DNA from: an uncultured Clostridia bacterium
GTDB taxonomy: Bacteria > Bacillota > Clostridia > Christensenellales > UBA1242
Reading direction: 5' to 3'
DNA: 40,272 bases
Assembly: GCA_944360075.1 (NCBI GenBank)
Contig: CALVTE010000009.1
Location: 1 to 40,272, forward strand
Part shown: positions 7,069 through 14,697 of the stretch, one piece after another
Position numbering within the stretch: position 1 is the first letter of the stretch
Layout: each line of letters starts with the position of its first letter
Made by a program: the position numbers and the translations under genes
Notes under the pieces: generated by a model
Databases searched by the model: none
Told to the model about the DNA's origin: nothing
The model's input: the letters and a program-made list of their open reading frames with translations, nothing else

Positions 7069-8862
7069 ATGACTAATCAAGAAAAATTAAAGAAAATTTT
7101 GCAAACGATAAACAGCAACGGCAACCTTGCTGCTGTTGTTAGTGAGCTTTTAATTGCCGTTGACTCTTCTTCGCTCGATGTTCTTGCTCAGTTGCCAGAA
7201 GATAATTCAACCATAGAACTTAAAAACAGTCTTAATACTATTTTTTCAACCAATGCAGATACTATAAAAAACTTCAAAAAGACCAAACAGGACTACATCT
7301 CAGCTCTTGAAAAAACGACAAAAAGCAAATGGATTGAAAAAGCTGAAGAGTTGTTTAACAAAAATTATACTTCTGCTGGAGCTAAAAATCTGTTCGGCGA
7401 ATTTAAAAAAATCTATGAAAGTGTAAGCACAAGATCTATGCAGAAAGCGCCAATAGTTGCTCTTTCTGCATTTGCTGCAACTTGCGCGCAGCATGAAAAG
7501 GATCCAAATATCGCAGTTTTGAAAGAATTTATAACTCTTGCATCGTTTTCTTTTGAAGATGTGTTTGTTGGCAAAACTCTAGCCGAACATTGCGTTGAAA
7601 CGATCAGAATCGCAGATCCTTCTTTGGCAGAAAAAACAGCCAAACTTTTTGACAGGATTTTGACTGCAAATAAAATTGCCTACACCCCAAACAATGCCAA
7701 CCACATTGGTTGCAGCGTTAAAAAAGATAAGGATAATCAGGTTTTAAGTTATTATGAAAATATGCAAAAACAACCGCTTGTTCAAAATTTTGACAAAGTT
7801 GATGAAACAACAACCATTGAAGAAGCTATTACAAAATTTGACTTAAAAGAAAATTCAAAATATATTGCCTACGCTCTGAGCAAACTTGAAGGCAAAATAA
7901 GAGAAAATCCTGACCTTAAAACTGACAACACTGGCCTTGCGGTTTTGGCTTCTGAAATTGCATTTTTGTATATGTGCGAAGCCTGCCAAAAAGAAGTTGA
8001 CGACAGAGTTTTGGCAGCTATTTTGGACCCTGTCATTGAAATAAACACCTCTCATGGTGGCAAAGCCCTTGAAAAAGCTGTGGAAGCGGCAAACGACGTT
8101 GTCAAAGGCCTTACTGGTAAAGATTACTTCGCTGAGCAAAGACCAGTCATAATAGGAGAAAACGAAAACCCAGAAAGCGGCAACGATGAGCCCCCAGAAA
8201 GTGAAAATGGTGGAAATCCTGAAGACGGAAATGATGAGACCCCAGAAAGCGAAAATGGTGGAAATCCTGAAGACGAAATTAACGAAGTTCCTGAAAACGA
8301 AAATGATGATAGCTCTGATAGCGGCAATGTTGGAAACCCAGAAGACGTAGACGGTGGAAATCCAGAAGGCGGCAACCATGAAAATCCTGAAAACGGCAAT
8401 GGTAGCTTTACGCCACCAAAAGATGTCGAAACTTTTATAAAGAAACCAGCGCCTATAACTTGTGCTAACATAATGAAGGCTGCGAAAGATGTTTTAGGCA
8501 AATTATACTCAAAAGCTGATGCTCCTAACGCCAGAAAAAAGAAGGTCACTCAAGACCAACGTGATCAACTCTCTGCAGTAAACGCGGTATTTCTCAAAAA
8601 TGAGAATAAAATTAAACGTAATATAAGAGAAAACAAAACAGAGGATTACATCAAATACGCCGACCGAACTGAAGCAAATCAGATTGTGCAGAAATTGGTT
8701 TCTCGATTTTCAGAAATCTTCAAAGAAAAATCTAAACCGAGAAACTTGAAGAAAGAAATAACAAAGATTCTTGCAGAAATCTTAAGAGAATCTGAGTCCT
8801 TCGGAGATACGTTTGCGAATAACTTCTTGAAAACAAAAGACGATCCTGACGAGAAGTCTTAA
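7069..8862 (+). CDS. Unknown large protein with acidic Asn/Pro/Gly/Glu repeat linker
   Basis: 597 residues, no family recognised. There is no signal peptide or membrane helix, so it is probably cytoplasmic. Residues 1-360 look mostly alpha-helical. Residues 362-450 are a low-complexity linker built on PESENGGNPED/PENEN-type units, including a 48-bp tandem duplication (8179-8226, 8227-8274). A Lys-rich helical domain of about 145 residues follows. The start has a strong SD (GGAGGG) and a near-consensus promoter, and a bidirectional terminator closes it, so it is a single-gene unit and probably well expressed. The two-domain layout with a flexible spacer suggests a scaffold or binding protein, but that is a guess. 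Confidence 0.75.
   Translation: MTNQEKLKKILQTINSNGNLAAVVSELLIAVDSSSLDVLAQLPEDNSTIELKNSLNTIFSTNADTIKNFKKTKQDYISALEKTTKSKWIEKAEELFNKNYTSAGAKNLFGEFKKIYESVSTRSMQKAPIVALSAFAATCAQHEKDPNIAVLKEFITLASFSFEDVFVGKTLAEHCVETIRIADPSLAEKTAKLFDRILTANKIAYTPNNANHIGCSVKKDKDNQVLSYYENMQKQPLVQNFDKVDETTTIEEAITKFDLKENSKYIAYALSKLEGKIRENPDLKTDNTGLAVLASEIAFLYMCEACQKEVDDRVLAAILDPVIEINTSHGGKALEKAVEAANDVVKGLTGKDYFAEQRPVIIGENENPESGNDEPPESENGGNPEDGNDETPESENGGNPEDEINEVPENENDDSSDSGNVGNPEDVDGGNPEGGNHENPENGNGSFTPPKDVETFIKKPAPITCANIMKAAKDVLGKLYSKADAPNARKKKVTQDQRDQLSAVNAVFLKNENKIKRNIRENKTEDYIKYADRTEANQIVQKLVSRFSEIFKEKSKPRNLKKEITKILAEILRESESFGDTFANNFLKTKDDPDEKS
8179..8274 (+). repeat. 48-bp tandem duplication in coding sequence
   Basis: Two adjacent 48-bp copies encode GNDEPPESENGGNPED and GNDETPESENGGNPED. 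Shorter decayed units (NPED, PENEN) continue to about 8412. Confidence 0.85.
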
Positions 8863-8895
8863 AAAATTCTCCTGTGAATATCGCAGGAGTTTTTT
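8861..8895. terminator. Bidirectional terminator between convergent units
   Basis: CTCCTGTG/CGCAGGAG hairpin (8869-8876, 8882-8889, one G-T pair) with a 5-nt loop, a T-run on the plus side and an A-run on the other. It ends the 597-residue gene on plus and the tRNA-Pro transcript on minus. Confidence 0.85.
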
Positions 8896-8919
8896 CTTCT
8901 ATAAGTTTTTTAATGTTTT

Positions 8920-8994
8920 TGGTCGAGGTGGTGGGATTTGAACTCACGACCTCTTGGTCCCGAACCAAGCGCGCTGCCCCTGCGCTACACCTCG
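8920..8994 (-). tRNA. tRNA-Pro (anticodon CGG)
   Basis: 75 nt with CCA encoded. The acceptor stem CGAGGTG/CACCTCG is perfect. The anticodon stem CTTGG/CCAAG encloses loop TTCGGGA, giving CGG with G37 as expected for tRNA-Pro. The T-loop reads TTCAAAT. It lies 33 nt downstream of ogt on the same strand and may be co-transcribed with it. Confidence 0.97.
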
Positions 8995-9003
8995 ATGTTT
9001 TTC

Positions 9004-9029
9004 GCGGCTTTTTTGAGCCGCTTTTTTTT
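9004..9029 (+). terminator. Hairpin with T8 on plus strand, between ogt and tRNA-Pro
   Basis: GCGGCT/AGCCGC stem, 6-nt loop, then eight T on the plus strand. The genes around it are on the minus strand, where the hairpin has no U-run. It may be a second stop for plus-strand readthrough, or a processing hairpin between the ogt message and tRNA-Pro. Confidence 0.5.
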
Positions 9030-9516
9030 ATTGTTTAAACCTTTCCATTTCCAGCAGTTTGGCTTTGCGCTCAAGCCCCCACGCGTAGCCAGTCAGTTTT
9101 CCGTTTGCGCCAACCACTCTGTGACAAGGCAGCAAAATCGCAATCGGGTTTTGGCCGACTGCACCCCCAACCGCCCTTGCAGACATTTTTTGTTTGCCAA
9201 GTTTTATTGCCACCTTTGCCGCAAGTTGGCCATAAGTGCAAGTGGCGCCGTAAGGGATTTTTTCAAGTTCAGCCCATACCGCTTTTTGAAAAGAAGTGCC
9301 TTGCGGGGCTAGCGAAAAATCAATCTCAGGGTTTTTGCCAGAAAAATATTTTTCAAGCCAGTTTTTTGCCTTTTCAATCGCAAGGCTAGATTGTTCTTTC
9401 AAAAATTTTTCAGCAGGGACAAAACGCAGAGCGCTCACCCCGTTTTCATTCCCTTCAATCACAATATTGCCAAGTGGCGACATAAAATTTGATTTCAGTT
9501 TTGACTTGCTATTCAA
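9028..9516 (-). CDS. ogt: Methylated-DNA--protein-cysteine methyltransferase
   Basis: Suicide repair enzyme that moves the methyl group from O6-methylguanine to its own cysteine. The 162-residue protein has the active-site motif PCHRV (Cys131), the helix-turn-helix with Arg finger in ARAVGGAVGQNP, and GTSFQKAVWAELEKIPYG at the start of the catalytic domain. The best start is TTG at 9516, with GGAGGG upstream, overlapping the previous gene by 8 nt; the first ATG (9483) would remove part of the N-terminal strand. Downstream of an unknown gene and upstream of tRNA-Pro. Confidence 0.93.
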   Translation of the reverse strand: MNSKSKLKSNFMSPLGNIVIEGNENGVSALRFVPAEKFLKEQSSLAIEKAKNWLEKYFSGKNPEIDFSLAPQGTSFQKAVWAELEKIPYGATCTYGQLAAKVAIKLGKQKMSARAVGGAVGQNPIAILLPCHRVVGANGKLTGYAWGLERKAKLLEMERFKQ

Positions 9517-10663
9517 TATTGCCCTCCGCTGTTTGCTCTTTCAAATAGTCCGGCTTAAGCATTTCTTTATACCTGTCTGTTTCAATCAAAATGATGTCGA
9601 GGTTATACTGGTCGGCTAGATTTTGCTCTCGCTCAGTTATTTTGTCATAACAAACAATAGCATCTGGTCTTATATTCTCTTGGCCAGTCAGCATAATTTC
9701 GCTATAGCCACTCAGCCCTTCTCCTTTCCTTGTTTTGTTTTTAAATTCTTCAAGCGGCAGATAGTCTGGATTTGAAAAAGATGAAATAACGCCTTCGTCT
9801 GAAAAATCGGTGCTTGCATCTCGACTATAGGCGGAAAGCAGATTTTCTGGATTTATTTTTTCATAAAAAGCAAATTTGACATTTGCCGATTGATAAGCCC
9901 TTATGTTTTTGTTGTCGATAAGCGAAGTCGAAAGCATTTGGTGATAATCTTGCCCGCTGTTTTCAAGAAACTCCTCAGGCGTGTTGGATGAATGGATGAC
10001 AAGGTTGAAATCCTGTCCATCCAAAACCTTTAATTTTGAACTGTCCGCTTGAAGAGCATCAACCGTTGCTTGAACTTGGCCATTCAAACTTTCAGTAAAA
10101 CTTTCTTTCAGCCCCTTTTCCATGCTGTCGCACATCTGTGACAAGTCAACTCCAGAGGCTTGCAATTTTTGTTCAAATTCCGCAATTTGCTCTGAAGAGA
10201 ATTGCTGCTGTGAAGTCAATTCTTTGACGATAGGCAAAAGATTGAGAGTTTTTTCGTCAATCAAAGCTTGGCCTTGCTCTTGAACAGAATTTTGATACGC
10301 CTCTGCCATTTGAACAAGGTTTTCAACGTGCATCGCACCGTAGCCGAAAAATCTTTGGCAAAAATCTTCTGTTTTGCCTGTAATTCTATAGCGAGAATAT
10401 TGTCTGTCTAGTTTTTGTTTAAAAACATCGGTCATCGGCATCTTCAAATCTTTCAAGCATTTAAGCACACTGTAACCGACATTTGCCTCGCCTTCGTAAC
10501 CAAGAGTTTTGTCTGTGGTCATCTGCAACAACTGGTCTGTGACATAGTTTTCAAATACAGAGAAATCAAACTTGTTTTGAGAGTTGTTAAATTGTTTTTT
10601 TGCAATTTTGTCGTTTATGTGTTCGTAAAACAATTTGGCAAGGGGCATATACATTTGATACAT
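9509..10663 (-). CDS. Unknown protein with possible ADP-ribosyltransferase-like C-terminal domain
   Basis: 384 residues from ATG 10663 (SD GGAG); upstream frame use would run into tRNA-Gly. No signal peptide. Residues 1-210 are helical. Residues 215-345 form a second domain with FNLVIHSS (219-226), STSLI (245-249), INPENLLSAYSRDA, YSEIMLTG (320-327) and RPDAIVCYD. The order of a strand with a polar residue, STS, and a strand ending E-x-x-L is reminiscent of the R-STS-ExE layout of ADP-ribosyltransferases, but the first Arg and second Glu are not clear, so activity is uncertain. It lies between tRNA-Gly (22 nt upstream) and ogt (8-nt overlap) with no terminator seen, so the three are probably one transcript. 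Confidence 0.7.
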   Translation of the reverse strand: MYQMYMPLAKLFYEHINDKIAKKQFNNSQNKFDFSVFENYVTDQLLQMTTDKTLGYEGEANVGYSVLKCLKDLKMPMTDVFKQKLDRQYSRYRITGKTEDFCQRFFGYGAMHVENLVQMAEAYQNSVQEQGQALIDEKTLNLLPIVKELTSQQQFSSEQIAEFEQKLQASGVDLSQMCDSMEKGLKESFTESLNGQVQATVDALQADSSKLKVLDGQDFNLVIHSSNTPEEFLENSGQDYHQMLSTSLIDNKNIRAYQSANVKFAFYEKINPENLLSAYSRDASTDFSDEGVISSFSNPDYLPLEEFKNKTRKGEGLSGYSEIMLTGQENIRPDAIVCYDKITEREQNLADQYNLDIILIETDRYKEMLKPDYLKEQTAEGNIE

Positions 10664-10685
10664 ACTTGTCTCCGTAAATTTTTTT

Positions 10686-10759
10686 TGGAGCAGGCAACGG
10701 GAATCGGACCCGCGAATTATGCTTGGGAAGCACACATTTTACCACTAAATTATGCCTGC
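10686..10759 (-). tRNA. tRNA-Gly (anticodon CCC)
   Basis: 74 nt with CCA encoded. Acceptor GCAGGCA/TGCCTGC, anticodon loop TTCCCAA, T-arm CGGGTCCGATTCCCG. It reads CCC, a minor glycine isoacceptor. No terminator separates it from the following protein gene. Confidence 0.97.
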
Positions 10760-10775
10760 AAACAACTCTGAAATA

Positions 10776-10804
10776 ATTTTATCACAAAAAAACAAAAATG
10801 GCAA
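10776..10804 (-). promoter_or_regulatory. Putative promoter of tRNA-Gly
   Basis: Minus strand TTGCCA (10799-10804), 18-nt spacer, TAAAAT, about 15 nt before the tRNA 5' end. Confidence 0.5.
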
Positions 10805-10831
10805 AATAAAACGCTAAAAATTTTAGCGTTT
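10800..10831 (-). terminator. Terminator after the typA-to-66-residue-gene operon
   Basis: Inverted repeat AAACGCTAAAA/TTTTAGCGTTT (10809-10819, 10821-10831) overlapping the stop codon, followed on minus by TTATTTTG. It sits directly upstream of the tRNA-Gly promoter. Confidence 0.65.
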
Positions 10832-11023
10832 GTCATTTTTTGTTTTGCACAGCGAATTTGTGTATTCAATAGTGGCCAAATTTGATGCCACTGTCTGAAA
10901 AAAAGTTCGCATAAGGCAAACTTCGCGTTGCGTCAGTTTTTTTGAAAGGCACAAAGCCACACTTGTTGCAAGGGCGACCATTTCTTCCCCCGTCAACTCA
11001 AGCCCATCTTCGTCTTTTGTCAT
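10823..11023 (-). CDS. Small conserved-looking helical protein (unknown)
   Basis: 66 residues: an acidic start (MTKDEDGLELTGEE) and two amphipathic helices ending in FFQTVASNLATIEY. It resembles small cytoplasmic clostridial proteins of unknown function, but I cannot name a family. It follows gltX by 51 nt and precedes the operon terminator. Only one ATG is possible, since a stop lies five codons upstream; the SD is weak (GAATG). Confidence 0.6.
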   Translation of the reverse strand: MTKDEDGLELTGEEMVALATSVALCLSKKLTQREVCLMRTFFQTVASNLATIEYTNSLCKTKNDKR

Positions 11024-11074
11024 ACTGCATTCTATTCAAAAAGTTTGCCTTGCGTGAATTTTTGATTTTGAAAG

Positions 11075-12718
11075 TCAAATTTGTAAGTTTGCCGCTCTTT
11101 CAAGCCTGTCCAGCGTTTCGCTCTGGCCAAGCGCGTCAATGATATAATATAGCGAAGGCCCGTTGTCTTTGCCTGTGATTGCCTGCCTTGCAAACAAGCA
11201 AGCTTTTGCAATGTTGCCTTTAAAGGCCTCTGGGTTTTGTTTGTAAAGTTTGTTGTCTGTGGCAAAGCCGTTTTCTGCCGCCACCATTTTTATATGTGCA
11301 AACCACTCTTCATTTGACTGCGGCATTTTGAAAGAGGCAAGATATGCATTGATAAAATCGACAAAATTTTGTTTTTCTGCAATATTTTCAAGGTTTGGCT
11401 TTTCAAAAGCGTAGCTGAAATATTCTTTCATCATTTGCAAATTATATATATCTTTTCTAGGTTTTGCGCTTTCATCGCGCTCCATTTTGCAAAGTTTGAC
11501 AAACTTTTGCTTGTTTTCAGTCAAAACACTGGCAAGATTTTTGTCAAACTGCCCTGCCCATTCCAGCCACTGCTGATAAAGGTCTTGACCGCTTATGCCT
11601 GCAATGATGTTTTTTGAAATATCGCTGAGTTTGACTATATCAAAAACAGGCGCCACGGTTGTGATGTCTTTTATGCCAAAATGATACTCTGTCCATTCTT
11701 TGTCAGGGTTGTTTTTTCTCCAAATCTCAAAGCCAGAATTGATAAGGTTGAGAAGGTATTCCAGCACTGCCTGTTTTGGATAGCCTTGCCGGAAATAGAA
11801 TCTCATGTCGGCTTCAGGGTCGTTGCGTTTTGATATTTTTCTTTTGTTGCCATTTTCGTCAATTTTCCAAATCAGCGGATTGTGGCAATAGCAAGTCGGT
11901 TTAAAGCCAAGTGCTTCAAACAATTCAATATGCATTGGCGTTGACGAAATGTATTCTTCGCCACGCACCACAATGGTTGTGCCCATAAGAGTGTCGTCAA
12001 TGGCGTGAGCAAAGGCGTAAGGCGGGATGCCATCGTTTTTGAGAAGAATAAAGTCTTTGCTGTTTGCTTTTGCTTCAATTTCTCCCTTGATAAGGTCAAA
12101 AAATTTCACTCTCTCTGAGCCGTCGTTTTTGGTTTTAAGCCTTATTGCAAATTTTTCCCCATTGTCAAGGTGCTGCTTGACTTGCTGATAAGAAAGGTCT
12201 CTGCATGGGTCGTATTCTTTTTCATCATCTTCTTCAAATTTGGTCTGCCTTGATTTCAAAACATCCTCTTTACCTTCTGTTTTTCTGCAAAAGCAAGGAA
12301 AGGCTTTGCCTTCTGCAACAAGTTTTTTTGCAAAAGCGCGATAGATGCTTCCCCTTTGACTTTGCACATACGGCCCGTAGTCGCCAACATCTTTGCCGTC
12401 TAGCGTCTGATATTCATCTGGAAAAATATCAAATTTTTCCAAAATTTCATAGATAACTTCTTTTGCCTGCTTGATTTCTCTTTTTGAATCTGTGTCTTCA
12501 AATCTTAAATAAAAAATTCCTTGACTTTGTTTTGCAAGATTATAGCTGATAAAGGCTGGGAAAAAATTGCCGATATGCATGAAGCCTGTCGGACTTGGTG
12601 CAAAGCGAGTGACTTGCTGCGTTTGTTTCAATTTTCTTGGTGGGTATCTTTTTAAAATTTCGTCAACAGACTCTCCGCCTGGAAAAATGAGTTCTGCGAT
12701 TTTTTGATAGTCGTTCAT
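11075..12718 (-). CDS. gltX: Glutamate--tRNA ligase
   Basis: Class I synthetase. Residues 37-51 read VTRFAPSPTGFMHIGN with HIGH variant HIGN; the KMSKS loop is KISKRND. At 547 residues it has the extra N-terminal segment of about 35 residues (FPGGESVDEILKRYPPR) typical of long clostridial GluRS. Discriminating or non-discriminating activity cannot be told. The ATG at 12718 follows AAGGGG; frame use to 12772 would run into the preceding gene. It ends the typA-dnaB operon with only the 66-residue gene after it. No T-box leader. Confidence 0.93.
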   Translation of the reverse strand: MNDYQKIAELIFPGGESVDEILKRYPPRKLKQTQQVTRFAPSPTGFMHIGNFFPAFISYNLAKQSQGIFYLRFEDTDSKREIKQAKEVIYEILEKFDIFPDEYQTLDGKDVGDYGPYVQSQRGSIYRAFAKKLVAEGKAFPCFCRKTEGKEDVLKSRQTKFEEDDEKEYDPCRDLSYQQVKQHLDNGEKFAIRLKTKNDGSERVKFFDLIKGEIEAKANSKDFILLKNDGIPPYAFAHAIDDTLMGTTIVVRGEEYISSTPMHIELFEALGFKPTCYCHNPLIWKIDENGNKRKISKRNDPEADMRFYFRQGYPKQAVLEYLLNLINSGFEIWRKNNPDKEWTEYHFGIKDITTVAPVFDIVKLSDISKNIIAGISGQDLYQQWLEWAGQFDKNLASVLTENKQKFVKLCKMERDESAKPRKDIYNLQMMKEYFSYAFEKPNLENIAEKQNFVDFINAYLASFKMPQSNEEWFAHIKMVAAENGFATDNKLYKQNPEAFKGNIAKACLFARQAITGKDNGPSLYYIIDALGQSETLDRLERAANLQI

Positions 12719-12735
12719 GTTTCCCCTTAGTTTGC

Positions 12736-13719
12736 TCAAAAGTAAAGCTCGGTTATTTTGCTTATCAGACAACCTATAGCGCCTTGATTTTGAGCATTAT
12801 AGAAATAACTTTCAATTTTTTGCAAATAATTTTCTGCGTCTTGCAAAACTGTTTGATATGCGGCGATATTGCCATCATAAATTGTCACAAAATCGTAAAA
12901 AGAAAAGTTTGCAAGCGCTTTTTCAATGATTGGCTGCTCGCTTTTTATAGCGTCAAACATTTTTTTCAGTTCAACATACTCCTCTTCCTTGTCCGCGGTA
13001 AGCAAGGTGTCATTTACGCTTTGCAAAGTTTGAAGCTGCATTGAAACTGCTGCGTAAAATCCATGCTCTTCAAAAGACTCTCCTTTGCAAGAGCCAAGCA
13101 AAAGTTGTCGATAGCTGTTTGCCATCTCCAGCCTTATTGCGTCAAGATAGGCATTTGCTTGGTCGACTGTGACTTCTTTTTCAAAATCGGCATCCAAAAG
13201 GCCAAAATTTTGAGCTAAATTGTCTTTGATTGACAAAGCTGTTTGAAAAGCAGCGTTAATAAAATCTATTGCCGAGCTTTGATATCTTTTTGCAGGGCCG
13301 CTGAAAGTCATTGGCTGAGAGGTGTAAACTTCTAGCATTCTTTGGTATTCATGCAAAGTTTGCTCAAAGCTTTTATTTAAGGTTTCAAGGCTTTGCGAGA
13401 TGGCCGAATAGTCAAAATTTTGCTCACTTTCAAACTTTGAAGAGTATTGTTCGATATAGTCAACAGCAATTGACACTAGCCACTGATAATTGTCGATATT
13501 TTCCAGTTGATACTGATCGTCATAAACCTTGAAATCATTGAAGGTGTTGTCGCTGCCTAAGAATGAGCCTGTTCCGTTTTCCGTTTGAATAAAACTGTTA
13601 AGACTTTTTTGAATCTGCTCGGTCGTCTCTCTTTTGTCGCAACCAAAAAGTAAAAAACTGCACGCAAGAAGAATTACCGACAAAATTATGGTGATGATTT
13701 TGCTTTTTGAATTAACCAT
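12736..13719 (-). CDS. Lipoprotein of unknown function
   Basis: 327 residues. Signal peptide with lipobox LFGC (Cys27), so it is anchored on the outer face of the membrane. The rest is predicted helical, with no recognised domain. SD AGGAGG precedes the ATG. Its start overlaps the stop of the upstream membrane-anchored gene by 8 nt, and gltX follows after 17 nt. The tight coupling of two extracytoplasmic helical proteins of similar size suggests they work together, which is inference. Confidence 0.75.
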   Translation of the reverse strand: MVNSKSKIITIILSVILLACSFLLFGCDKRETTEQIQKSLNSFIQTENGTGSFLGSDNTFNDFKVYDDQYQLENIDNYQWLVSIAVDYIEQYSSKFESEQNFDYSAISQSLETLNKSFEQTLHEYQRMLEVYTSQPMTFSGPAKRYQSSAIDFINAAFQTALSIKDNLAQNFGLLDADFEKEVTVDQANAYLDAIRLEMANSYRQLLLGSCKGESFEEHGFYAAVSMQLQTLQSVNDTLLTADKEEEYVELKKMFDAIKSEQPIIEKALANFSFYDFVTIYDGNIAAYQTVLQDAENYLQKIESYFYNAQNQGAIGCLISKITELYF

Positions 13720-14686
13720 TATTGCCTCCTAAAAAGTTTTTAACGCTTGTCAGACACCCATTTTCGTCTTTCACGTTTTCAAAGGTTTTGCTGAAGGTCA
13801 CCCCGCTCGCGCTAAGTTTTGCGCTTGCAATGATTGCCTGAAAAGAATCTTGGTCAAAAACGGTATAGAAGCTGTTTATTTTTTCATAGTTTGAAGCCAC
13901 TGCCTGATCCAGATAGAAATTTTTGCTGTCGTTTGAAATTTTGCCATTGAACAGACTGCTTGCAAAGCTTGCAAAAGCCCTGACTAACGCGCCGCCATTG
14001 TAAGCATATTCAGACACAACTTCGCTTTCTGTGTCTGTTTTTTCAAGCGAAGAAAAGGTTATAGCCAGCTGAGAAGTATAATCTGCCACCGCATTTAAAG
14101 CAACAGTAGTGGCAAGATTTTGCTCAAGCCCAAAATAACTGTTTGCAAAAATTTTGTTTAAGCTGTTAAAAGCAGTTGAAAGATTTTCTAGCAAGTCCAC
14201 AAAGTTTACTCGCATATCAAGCCAAGCCTTTCGCAAGAAGTCAGAAGAATTTTCGTCATAGTTTTCTTTCACATTTTCAAGTTGGCTGACAAAAGCACTT
14301 TTGCTTGACTCGAGTTTGTTTAACGCCTCGGTTGCAATCTTGTAGTTGTTGTAAAAATAGTCGTTCATTTCAAAAAAGACTGCGTAATCTTCATATTTAT
14401 CGACAACTTTTGACATGCTGTTAAGCACAGTCTCAACATCTTCCATCTCTTGAGAGTAAACCTTAACGTCGCTGTTTTCAACTTTAAACTCAAAGTTGTT
14501 ATATAAAATTTTTGCCCTTGTGTCTTTCAGCAAAAAGGTTTGCTCCTGATTTCTCAAAGCCGAAACTGTGCTGGCAGGATTGCCCGGCAAACATAGGATT
14601 ATTGTGACAACAATAATCACAATAAGCACCAAAATCGCAATCAAAATCAGCCATTTTTTGTTAAATTTCTTTTTTTCTTCTGCCAT
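13712..14686 (-). CDS. Membrane-anchored extracytoplasmic protein (unknown)
   Basis: 324 residues: a short Lys-rich cytoplasmic end (MAEEKKKFNKK), one strong helix at residues 13-33, then about 290 helical, polar residues outside. No enzyme motif seen. SD AAAGGAG. It is 11 nt downstream of dnaB and overlaps the lipoprotein gene. The two products have similar length and helix content, so they may be distant paralogues or a complex. Confidence 0.7.
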   Translation of the reverse strand: MAEEKKKFNKKWLILIAILVLIVIIVVTIILCLPGNPASTVSALRNQEQTFLLKDTRAKILYNNFEFKVENSDVKVYSQEMEDVETVLNSMSKVVDKYEDYAVFFEMNDYFYNNYKIATEALNKLESSKSAFVSQLENVKENYDENSSDFLRKAWLDMRVNFVDLLENLSTAFNSLNKIFANSYFGLEQNLATTVALNAVADYTSQLAITFSSLEKTDTESEVVSEYAYNGGALVRAFASFASSLFNGKISNDSKNFYLDQAVASNYEKINSFYTVFDQDSFQAIIASAKLSASGVTFSKTFENVKDENGCLTSVKNFLGGNNG

Positions 14687-14697
14687 CGCCTTCTCCT

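Noticed and set aside
7855..8549. Long minus-strand frames opposite the repeat gene.
   Set aside because: They are mirror products of the repeats, have no SD, and lie opposite a gene with a clear promoter and SD.
11075..12760. T-box or other riboswitch leader for gltX or metG.
   Set aside because: gltX is inside an operon 17 nt after the previous gene; metG has a leader under 30 nt. There is no room and no T-box motif.
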